Shown in pieces: positions 23,501-33,059 of a DNA stretch of 51,969 nucleotides. The stretch spans positions 1-51,969 of the forward strand of contig JAAPAO010000157.1 of the NCBI GenBank assembly GCA_013115145.1, written 5' to 3'. The DNA comes from Perkinsus chesapeaki (lineage: Eukaryota; Perkinsozoa; Perkinsida; Perkinsidae). A model generated the notes under the pieces. It saw nothing but the letters and a program-made list of their open reading frames with translations. It made no database searches and was not told the origin of the DNA. The first letter of the stretch is position 1; every line of letters begins with the position of its first letter. The translations under genes were made by a program, and so were the position numbers.

Positions 23501-26500
23501 TTTTCGACAGTTCGGCCTGCGCAACCATGTTTTAGGATAATATGAGTATAGGACTTTACAGTCGAAATCTCAGCCCAAAGCTCACCATGGTTGAGGACTT
23601 CTCGCATTGAACAGTCTCGACCTCTATAGATTGTGTTGTATAAAATAGTATTTACTATTATTTTCTGGAAATTTTCGGAAATTTTCGGAAATTTTGCAGA
23701 TTAGACGTGAATAATAGAATTAGGATAATACCAGTATTATAAAATATATTATCAAATTAAGAATTTCGCGGAACCCGAAACCCGAAAACCTATAAATGGC
23801 CAAATTTTCTGTCAGGTCGAAAGCGAAGCAGAATCCGAAAGCAAAGTCGAAGAAGAGGAAGAAATCGAACCGGAACCGACCTTACCGGAAGTTGAGGTCA
23901 CGAATGATGACCTTAAAAAGACTATGTAAAGCAGTGTGCGGTTTTCCAGCGAATTTTACCGATTGTTCCCGTGAGAAAATTTTTGGGCAAATGTCCAAAA
24001 TATATGTCGTAGCTTCCGGCATGTTTGATAATTTTTTCATTAATTTTGTTACCGGCAGTCATGATGACATATATCTATCAGTTACAAATTACTATTGTAT
24101 CAAATTTGTGACTCTCCTTCGACCGTCGGGCGATCGACTGTCTATGTTGGAAGGCGGTGAGCATTTGGAAAAATCGATCTCAATTTTACTCGGTTTCTTG
24201 TGGATGGAGAAAAATTATTTTATTTAGGGTTGGTGGTTTTTTCCGTCCCCAAAGGTTGCACGATATAAACCCGCATAGCTTATCTGAAGCATATCTTTCC
24301 TTCACTTTGCCGACCTTGGAAGAATCTTTCGAAGATGGTCAGAAAGTATTTGATGAGATTGTTTATGATTGGGAGAAGAAGGAACAGGCGGAGAGGTAAT
24401 TGAGGGAAATTTTCCCAGAAAATATCGGAAAATCTCGGAAATTTTGTAGTTTTTGGTTTCGGTTTTAATTTTTCGTGCTTTGTCTTTTCCTTTATCGGGA
24501 AACTGCCGGAAAACTTGAAACTGCTTCGCGATTGTGGAGGACGGAAATAAGAGTCGACAGTCGAGTCGAAAAAATAATTCTGAAACTCAATGAAGTTTAT
24601 CAGACATTTGATTTGATTCGCGTTTAGCAAACTGGAATCCTGGCTGCGCAACCGTAAAGTTCTGGAGAGAGTTCCGAGCCTGACGAAGGCGAGCGAATGG
24701 TTTGAGGTGCAGATGAGCGCATGGAACGAGACCAGGTTGGAGTGGAGGAAAAAACATAGGTAAGCCTGCTGGGATAATGTGAAAAATTCCTGTAGGATTT
24801 TTCTGGTAAATTTTCGGAAAAAAGTGTTTTCTGCAAGAAATTGGTCGGATTTTTCTGGTAAATTTTCGGAAAAAAGTGTTTTCTGCAAGAAATTGGTGAA
24901 TTTTTGAGTAACAGTTTTTCGGAGGGGCCTGTCTCCAGGCTGAGCTTGTTGTCGACGACTCGTTGCTTGCTCAGCGATTCTCGTGAAATATGCATTCTCG
25001 GCTTCATTACGTGGATTATTGTACTCCGTTGACAGGCTTTTTTGCGAGTGGAAAATTTGTTGCAAAATTTCCCTGAAAATTTCCGGTTCTCGGGCGGCGG
25101 AGTTTGGAATGAGTGGCGCGGTGTCAGGAAGATATGTCGCATTTTTGTTGAAAAGTTGTAGCATGAAGAATCAGGCGGATGCTTCGTTCGGGAATTAGTG
25201 TGAAATATTATTGTATTTCTCCCAGAGCTTATCAACAAGGGTTGGCCATGCGGGAGGCTGTGGCTAAGAAGACAGCATCCGACAAACCAGCTAAAGAAGA
25301 GGAGGAAGAAAATAAGGATGGGGCAGCTGAGAAAAATGGTGAGACTTTGAAGCAGCTGGGGGGGTTCATGGGGGGCATGGCGGGGCTTGAAGAGGCGTAC
25401 TGGTGAAATTGGAATGAAATAATTGAAGTTCAAATTTCATTGATTTTTGAAGTAGGCATCGAGAAGGTCATGCGAATTTGGCGTGGACCAGTTGCAGTTT
25501 TGTGTGTCATCCAATTCCTGTCGGGCTCGTCAGTGTGATTTCTGTTTATCAAGATACCGCTTCAAGCTCGGATACGCCTGAGCAGCAGCAACCGCAAGCA
25601 GCGACGCATATCGATCCTGAGGAAGCTGACGTTTGGTCGGTTGAGGACATCAATGATCTGGACGGCAAGGGAACTCCGCTGTATGGCAAATTCGGGCCGG
25701 AGGATTGGCAGCTGCTGAATTTGCGTTACGAGCTGCATTTGCTGTGCCATGCGTTCTTCCGGGATGTCACCAGCGAGGACCCGGATGTTAGCGGAATTCA
25801 CCGAAGTTTGCTGCAACATTATTACCGAATATATTTTGGGGAGAATCAACCGCTGCACCCGTCGATGTTTGGTGGAAAGAATTTGGATGATCTTCTGGAT
25901 CGGCTGGTGGTCGATACGATAATTGTTGGAAATGATGGAGTGTTGAAAACTGTGCACGACATTGACACGCCGCAGTCGACCTTTGTAAGGTTGGTGGAAG
26001 CGGCGAGGAGGGAGAGGAACAAGAGGATTGAGGCGGGGGATGAGAGCGCTAGAATAAGAATTAGGGAGCCTAGCGTCACTGCGCCACGAAATTCTAAGGG
26101 GAATGGGCCGACGGTGAGGGATAATAGACATAGGGGAGGGAAAGCTGGAGGGAGGCCGATGATGCATTCGGGTGGGAAGGGGATGCCGAAACAACCGCAG
26201 CAGCAGCATCATCATCCGGTGCATACTAATAGATGTAATATTATAATAATAAATTGATAAGTGATTGGTATTTAATAAAATTGACTAATAGCTTATTATT
26301 AGAAATTAGAAGTCGTTTTGGTATAGATCATGACTAATCGGCTCTAGCAGGAGAAGTCGTGATAATTATAATAATAAGTTATCAGTATTATAGTGATTAG
26401 TGAAGTGGAGGAAACGGTATAGTCTGTTATTAGGAATAACAGGTTTCTATAATTAAAGTCATCCTTTCTGTTCTATTTCTGAATTTTCACTCTACATCTG

Positions 26501-27362
26501 AATTTCGGTATTAGAAATATAGATCATCGCCACTCGACTCTGACAAGGAAAGCTGCAATAATGATTATAACAATATATTTTTACCGTTCTATTGCGTTGA
26601 GAACACATCACTAGCAATATAAAATTATTATTAAAGGAGTACAGATCATCTCTGGACCGGAAAACTTGCGGCAAGTTCAGTTTGTAATTATTATTGTCAG
26701 TTGCTCGGTCGTTGCCGTCTTCTCCAGCGTCACGAGGAGGATATCAAGGAGCAGTCCGTCCAGGGGTTTACCAATACCAACAACAACAGCAACAGCAACA
26801 TCTACACAGTCCGGTGCAAGGAGGGTGAGTGGTGGGGATAGGCAGGACGATGTGGTATTGAGGACTAGTAGAAGTAGTGCTTATGTGAAGAGAAGTCAAT
26901 ACACCTTCAATACAGTTGGAGAAAATTGGAAAGGATGTGTTATGTCAGATATGGCGGAAGATATCCTACCCCACCAGGAGGAGGAGGAGGAGCAGCGCCT
27001 CATTACGGAGTACCACAGAACTATAATGCTGGGTAGGTGGGGGAAGGACAAATCGATCAAGCGATCGATTTCGGCTTTATTCATAAAAGTTCCAACTTAT
27101 TAGTCGTGTAAGCGCAGATTATGAGCTGTTTCGAATAAGTTGGGCACGCTCCCGATTCCACTTTTACTGAAAATTTCCATTTTTTTGTCAGTTACAAACG
27201 CACCTACGAAACAGGCGGTCTGTACGAGTACGAAGCCGGCAAGCGTCAAAAAGGTAAATCCGTCCGAAATTTTTGCGGAAAAAAATTCTTCCAGGTGGCG
27301 GACCATCGCATCCTAGCGGACAGTATTACCAGGCCTACGGGGGGCAATATTATCGGCAGTAA
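14524..27362 (+). CDS. SPRY plus P-loop-like hnRNP U-type protein (20 exons, ~1092 aa)
   Basis: Probable nuclear RNA-binding protein. Exons: 14524-14622 (or to 14676), 15236-15376, 15849-16064, 16565-16635, 20669-20805, 21230-21286, 21329-21773, 22092-22245, 22326-22368, 22593-22763, 23083-23285, 23816-23925, 24228-24395, 24628-24759, 25226-25338, 25554-26234, 26701-26824, 26949-27032, 27192-27253, 27295-27362; every phase agrees and the sum is 3279 nt. Order: acidic start (MPPRK...); SPRY domain (about residues 120-300: YLLSGARSNIG, LRIGFS, IALFKNGVRV, LYPTVTFKNV); a P-loop-like domain (GLPDQGVFDYVD) with the GKT of Walker A missing; an Ala/Lys/Arg-rich coiled coil (exon 11); an acidic spacer; a conserved-looking alpha-helical block (DWQLLNLRYELHLLCHAFFRD); and a Gln/Gly/Tyr-rich tail. 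I recall dinoflagellate-lineage proteins of this layout but cannot name them. A 4.0-kb intron splits the SPRY domain. Confidence 0.8.
16636..20668. other. 4.0-kb intron inside the SPRY domain
   Basis: The intron is bounded by GTAAGC and TTTTCAG and joins two SPRY exons in phase (phase 2). It is 20-100 times longer than most introns here. It contains a family-A motif (20434-20446), CTGTCAGTGACAG and GCCGGCCAACCGGC palindromes, and a possible minus-strand gene at 17875-18188. No recognisable transposase was found in it. Confidence 0.7.
17875..18188 (-). CDS. Possible nested antisense gene (2 exons, 81 aa)
   Basis: Inside the 4.0-kb SPRY intron, on the opposite strand, an ATG frame (18188-18010) ends at a good GTAAGA donor and joins in phase to 17941-17875 after CACCACCAG, giving 81 residues with a hydrophobic C-terminus (SMSALIVIVLPT). 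The first exon alone is 60 codons. No family is recognised, and a random frame of this size is possible. Confidence 0.25.
24795..24898. repeat. 52-bp perfect tandem duplication in SPRY intron
   Basis: Two nearly identical 52-base copies (24795-24846 and 24847-24898) lie in the intron 24760-25225. The unit contains AAATTTTCGG, the same word family that fills many longer introns. Confidence 0.85.
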
Positions 27363-27526
27363 AAGTTACGATACGTTGATTTCCGAGAAAGGAGAGAGGC
27401 AGACCTTTTCTTAGTTGCAGAGGCTCTTGAGTTAACCTTGGAGGAATCTTTGTCGAGTGTTTGACCGCTCGCCACGAAATTACTCCGTCGGAATTTCTTG
27501 TTCGAGACTGGGCTGAGGGAAGTGGG
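27363..27526. promoter_or_regulatory. 164-bp gap between SPRY gene and helical-protein gene
   Basis: This very short gap must contain the 3' end of one gene and the 5' region of the next. It carries a reverse family-C copy (27466-27480, CGCTCGCCACGAAATT). Such spacing suits polycistronic transcription with spliced-leader addition, known for dinoflagellates and Perkinsus; that step is inferred. Confidence 0.4.
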
Positions 27527-30500
27527 ATGACCTCGGAATCACTTGAGAAAACTAGCGTCAGCATACTTGGAAAATGTGGGAGGCTTCTGTATTGGAGGGA
27601 TGCGTGAGGTTAGGAAACAAAGAGACGAACTCGAGATTGTTCTTTTGAGTGTATTAAGATGCATGTATCTTGTATGTCCTTCGATGGATGCTGATGGCAG
27701 ATGTTTTCATTACTTCCCACAAATGGACATCGTATCCGTCTGGCATCTACTAAACTCGCTTCATCAACTAACCGCATCGGTCTTTTGTTAGATTCGAGAG
27801 AGGAACTCTGGCGATTAATCGACCACAATACGACACTCTTCAATCCGTAATTTCGTGGCGAGTGACGGTATATGATCGATCTCTGTTCAGGTATAAGCTG
27901 CCGCATGTTCTGGCGGCATTGAGGAGGTTTCATGCGCCCACCGATCCGCAGTGGCAATCTGAGCAACTCAAACTGTGAGATTCGACGAGTGGCATCTGAC
28001 GAAATTTCGATCACTCGGGGGGCTCTGCGGCGTGGTCGACGCTGAGCTGATTTTTTCATGTTTCGGAGGAAAAAAATTTTCCTGTGAGGAATTTTTGGGA
28101 AATTTTCTTGTGAGGATCGATTTCATCACTGGTTGAGTTCCGGATATATGTGTTGCGATTTTATTAGATATTTCCAGCGCGCCACGAAATGCATGTCACG
28201 ATTCGTTAATATCATGGACATGCGATCCCCGGAAGTCGGCCAAGCAATAGTGAGTGGAAATTTTCCGGAATACTTCCTAAAATTTTTCAGGATTTATGCC
28301 GAAAAATCGGGACGGTCGAATCGCGGGCGCTCGGGGAGACAATCATGAACACAATCATCACGACACTCCCGGCGATGACGCTCGACAAGGCGTCTCGATA
28401 TATGTATGCCTTCGCGCGCCACGAAATTGTGGATGTCCGGTTCTGGGTTGAGGCGTCGAATTACGTACGAAATTGCGGAATGGTTCCGCGAGATTCGAAC
28501 GACTTGACAACTTTGGTTTATTCCTTCCGGAAGGCGTGCGTGGCGCATGACCCCATCTACGACTATCTGGCGGAGCTCACCACCGAAGAGCTTATCTCGG
28601 GGTTGAATCCGGTTCAAACGCATACGTGTTTGGCGACCTTCACTCGAGTGGAATTGAAGGACACTTCTGTTGTGCAGCAATTGATCGATCATTTCACGGA
28701 GTTGCTTGAGAGTGCGGAGGAATTGCAACCGTCTGCGATGGGAAATGGGTTGAAGAGGTCTCCGATGTTGGTTTGTGCGGAAGATATTCTTTCGGCTGCG
28801 GTGTCGATCGCGCGGGTGCCGGATATGGTTGATTGCGGCAAGATGATGCGGGCCGCGATCCACTTGACTTGGCGGAATTTGCCAGTTTTGAGCAGCGACG
28901 AGATAGTCTCGTTCTTATGGTGCTTACGGCAAGTAGAGGTGGCCGACACAGAAGAGTTCTTTAAGGCGGCGGTGCAGGACTTGCTTCGGGGGCAGCCGAC
29001 GGAGAAGGAGGATCTGAGCGCGGTGAAGTTGATATGGTTGTGTGAAGCTTCGGAGATTTGGGCCGCTCCAGAGGAGATTGAGAAGCTTGTTTCACGGTTG
29101 GGGAAATTGCTGCCACAAGTCGACAGCTGCGGGCTGATGGCGCGCCTGGTCGCTTCGGTGACGAAATTGAACTCCTCGGTTTGGGTGCAGAATGCAATTT
29201 TCACTGACATGGTGCTGTCCAGGAGTTTGGACCTTGTTGCCGAGGCAAGAGGACCGACGGTTCTCACGGATGTTTGCAATCTATTGTCCCTTCTAGTTGA
29301 CATTCGACCAGAACAGGCGACAGATTTGGCGATGCGCGCACTTGCGGGGCGGTCACAAGGGGAACGCTCGACTGTGATGAAAGTTCTGGGGATACCTGAG
29401 GTTCAACAGGAGGAGGAGATTGCTGAGGAAGCAATCGAGGAACAGATCGAGGAACAGATCGAGGTTGAAATCTTGCCAGTTGTAAAAGATACTCCAACGG
29501 TGGTGGAAGATTTTGATACAGTTTACTCGAATCTTGCGAGTGCGCTAGCTGCGACAGATGCGCGAAAGATTGGGGAAGTCGTCGAGCGACTGGTCGAAAT
29601 GATCTCGGACGGCGCGGTCTCACCAGGGCAGTTGGTATCACTCACAGATTTGGTAGTTTCTGGAGAATTTCGTGGCGCGCAAGAATCGAATGAAGCTTTG
29701 TATCTATTCGAGAGGATTGGAGAGGCAGTGGTTACCAGGATGGGTTTGATGTCAACCGAGCTGGCGGTCCAACTATTGGCTAATTTTGCGGTCGCTGGAG
29801 TTCCCTATGTTTATCTGTTTGAAAATGTGATGCGGGAAAGAGTGAGGACTATGTCTCCCATACAGGTGAGCTCTGGCTTGTATTTCTGTTTCTTTTAGCT
29901 GATTTTCGTGCGGCTTTTTTCTCACGGAAAGGTAATTTTTTTGGTAACATTTTCCTGTTTTGCGGCTGAAGCGTCCATCTGTCTATCAAGGAGATTTTTC
30001 CATCTTCATAAGGGCGTACCTTCTCAATGAAAAGATGGCTCCCCTTTTCTCTGTAATGTTCTCTGTTTTTTTAAAAACCCGAAAACTGTTCATTTCCGCG
30101 CCTCCCAGGTAAATTTCGAATACTTTTCCATATCCCGTTTCCCACTCTCTTTCATCACTACTCGTCTTAGTTATCCATGCTATCACATCTCACCTTCCAT
30201 CAGGCCATCCGTGCCCTCGAGGCGTGCGCCGCCCTCCGGATTCGGATGCCGAGGGAAATGTCATCACTTGTTCGGCAATGCCTGGATGCACCAAATGCAT
30301 TGGCTAAGCTATCCAGTAGCCATTCAGTGAGGTAGAAGAGAGAAGACAAATCTTGCAATCTTGCATTTTCTCAACGCAGGTTATTGACTTGCATGTCTGG
30401 ATTGCGGTTGGCACCACCTAGTGAACGGAATGGACGAGGTGATTATGTGTCTAGGATTTTAGATCGGTGAGAATCGGGCTTTCAACCGGGTTTCGGGTTT

Positions 30501-32939
30501 TTATAACATTGCTATTTTCAGAGTAATGGATGCAGAGCTGTCGCCATTGCCGGCTCCCTCGGTAATTAAGTTGATCACGAGCTGCTTCTTGCAGGCTTAT
30601 ACGCCATCAGACTGGTAGGTTGTAGTTGCTATAATACATGAATGTAGAATAATATTAAGCCAGTAAAATGATCTGCAAAATAATTGATATCGCTTAATAG
30701 ATGTTTTTGAAATAATTATCGATATGGTAAAATGAGGTAAACTGGAAACGGACGGATAGGTCGAGGATAGCATATGGAGTAGATGTCGTTGCAGAAACTG
30801 CTGCTGCCACTGTGCACTCCCTCGTTGAGGGCAGTGTAATCGTAGTACAACACTTATAGATTGGGCTTATAGTTGGTGACAATATAGAACAGTAAAGAGT
30901 GAATCGGATAATGGGTGATAGAATATCACAAGTGAAGTTAGTAATACGATAGTACGACAGTAGACAGGACTTGTGTCGGTCAGAGTTATATAGTGCAACT
31001 GGTAACGGACAACTTTCGGTCCGAGAAAAGTGATCTTTTTTAGAATGTTGGTGAGCCGCTTCTTTCCGTTGCTTGGGATAAATTTATATTCATATAAATA
31101 TATATTAAATTTATTTATAATTTTAAGGGTATCATAAATCATATATCAGTATATCTCATTCCCTAAAGGGGACTTATGTCGGTGACCATCTCAAGCAGTG
31201 GTGCTCTGCTGGGGGGCCTGTTGGGTAGCCCAGCCCTGGTACTAGTGGCTTGACTACTTGACTACTGACTGGCCGGGAAGGGAAAGGGATCGAGAATGTG
31301 TACAAAGATGTTTGTTTGTTTGTACTTTGTTTCAGTCACTTACTGTTCCTGTTTGACCGCTTGGAGAAGAGTCTGCTTTCGAGCGACGGTATGGATTTGG
31401 TTGAAGCACGGAAGGCCGTGGCGAGATATATGATATATTTATTTGCACATCCTGATACACATATATCAAGTAGGAGTGGAAATTTTGGGAAAACTTGTCT
31501 CGTGAAGTCGGGGTTTAGTACAGCCAAAAATTTTGGGATTATAGGAGGGGCATCGAAAGCTACAAGATGGAACGCACTTGATGTTTCTCATTGTGCCAAC
31601 AACATATTTCCTATCAAACCTTCTATTATATCTACTCACTGGTAACATATTTCCTATCAAACCTTCTATTATATCTACTCACTGGTAACATATTTCCTAT
31701 CAAACCTTCTATTATATCTACTCACTGGTAACATATTTCCTATCAAACATNNNNNNNNNNNNNNNNNNNNNNNNNNNNNNNNNNNNNNNNNNNNNNNNNN
31801 NNNNNNNNNNNNNNNNNNNNNNNNNNNNNNNNNNNNNNNNNNNNNNNNCTTCTATTATATCTACTCACTGGTAACATATTTCCTATCAAAACTTCTATTA
31901 TATCTACTCACCGGTAACATACTCATTTGGAGAAAACCATTTTGGTGGTTTCCCTTATCAAACTTCCCCTAAAAACTGCTTACGGGGAATTTAGATATTC
32001 TCAGTGAAGTGACTTTACTGAAGTCCTCCGACCCACCAGAAAGGAATCGAAAATTTTTGCTAAAGCTTTCGATGTGAAACCGAGGGAAATTCTCTCATTT
32101 AAGAATTCATTTTCAGGCGCGGTGACAAGACTACCAATAGAGACTCGAGAGTTCATAGCGAATCTTATAGCTAACTCCGAAGATACTAATGAGGTTGGCT
32201 CGGTGACATCTAATCGCCCGGCAGTTTCGGATACGACCCTCGAACTTCGTCAGAGATCTACCCTCGCCATGGCAAAAGCCAAGATGCCGTAAGTTCGCCA
32301 AAGAGTTTCGTGGCGCGCGAAATCGGCTCGTTCGTCTGACTCAATCCCGCAAGTGAGAGAGGAACATCCAAAATAGGCAGTGGGATGCGTTCTTCCACCA
32401 CAATTTCACTTTTCGAATAATTCTCGATTTCCTAGCTGTCTAATCTTCCTGATCTATTCTCTCAATGGTATTCAGGTACGACCTGGACGTGCGGATTTTT
32501 TCGTCTGGAGGTTGGCAGCTTTCCTGTGATCTCTATCTGCCCGAGGAGTCGCTGATGGTTATGCTGCATGGACCGGAAAGCTTTTATCGACAACTCAGTT
32601 CTGATGCGGCGATGAATGCCGGCAAGGGAAGTGAGAAGGCGTTGAAATCTCATACCGAATCTGTCTTTGAAATTAGGAGATGAACCACTGCGGCTCACGC
32701 TTGTTCCCGAAGCAAGCATCGATAATTGGCTGCTTTCTCGGCTGACGAAACGGCGGAAAGATATTCTTGCGGCTGCGCGGACAATCTTTCCGGAGAGCGC
32801 ATTCCGATCAAATGAGAAAAGTTGTCTACCGGACATCCCAGAATCCTTGCGAGTGCGGCATGTGACGTGGCTGCAGGCCCAGGGCTTGAAGGACCGAGAT
32901 TTGCTAGATCTGATAATGGGGAAATGCGAGCATGGATAA
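27527..32939 (+). CDS. Unrecognised large alpha-helical protein (11 exons, 949 aa)
   Basis: Exons: 27527-27603, 27891-27974, 28168-28249, 28291-29865, 30204-30331, 30380-30466, 30522-30614, 31336-31469, 32117-32288, 32476-32630, 32677-32939; all phases agree and the sum is 2850 nt. Exon 4 alone gives 525 residues. The product is almost entirely amphipathic helix in repeating 35-45-residue blocks (for example LDKASRYMYAFARHE, SDEIVSFLWCLRQVE, SPIQAIRALEACAAL), with an acidic Glu/Gln-rich linker near residue 440-460. The pattern recalls the helical-repeat part of FASTK/RAP-type organelle RNA-binding proteins, but no RAP domain is evident at the C-terminus, so function is left open. A false stop at 32290-32292 is removed by the donor GTAAGT at 32289. 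An intron minisatellite contains the assembly gap. Confidence 0.75.
28413..28427 (-). repeat. Family-C motif inside a coding exon
   Basis: Consensus AATTTCGTGGCGCGC or its complement. Coding copies: near 16008-16018 (partial), 26083-26096, 28175-28188, 28413-28427 and 29666-29680. Intron copies: 12101-12110 (partial), 27848-27861, 32305-32320, 37848-37862, 39325-39338. Intergenic: 27466-27480 and 51474-51488. In exons it is read in both orientations (FARHEI, RATK, EFRGAQ, APRNS). Confidence 0.75.
31600..31918. repeat. 43-bp minisatellite in an intron, interrupted by assembly gap
   Basis: The unit, beginning ATATTTCCTATCAAACCTTC, is repeated at least five times with few changes on both sides of the gap. 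It lies in the intron 31470-32116 of the helical-protein gene. True copy number is unknown because of the gap. Confidence 0.9.
31751..31848. other. Assembly gap (98 N)
   Basis: A run of 98 N inside the 43-bp minisatellite; its real length is probably unrelated to 98. Confidence 0.99.
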
Positions 32940-33059
32940 GATTAATGTGTGATATGAAAGACACGTTTCTGAAAAGGACGGGGTTGAGTGTAGAAAAAAC
33001 CTTCAGAGTGTGAGATTTGGTATCTTTGTTAGCTTTCCGACCTTTATCGGTCGATCGAA
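32940..33059. promoter_or_regulatory. 120-bp gap before poly(A) polymerase
   Basis: The shortest intergenic gap in the window. A TTTGTTAG at about 33029 could be a spliced-leader acceptor for the downstream gene, about 25 bases before its ATG; this is inference. No other signal is clear. Confidence 0.35.

Noticed and set aside
24624-25433. Long minus-strand frames of 269 and 294 codons
   Set aside because: They cover AAATTTTCC-rich introns and exon shadows of the SPRY gene; composition is low complexity and there is no domain.
28689-29641. Minus-strand frames of up to 204 codons
   Set aside because: They are shadows of the 525-codon plus-strand exon, which is phase-consistent with its neighbours.
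32290-32292. Stop codon ending the helical-protein gene
   Set aside because: The TAA overlaps a GTAAGT donor at 32289, and two further exons join in phase to a later stop at 32937.
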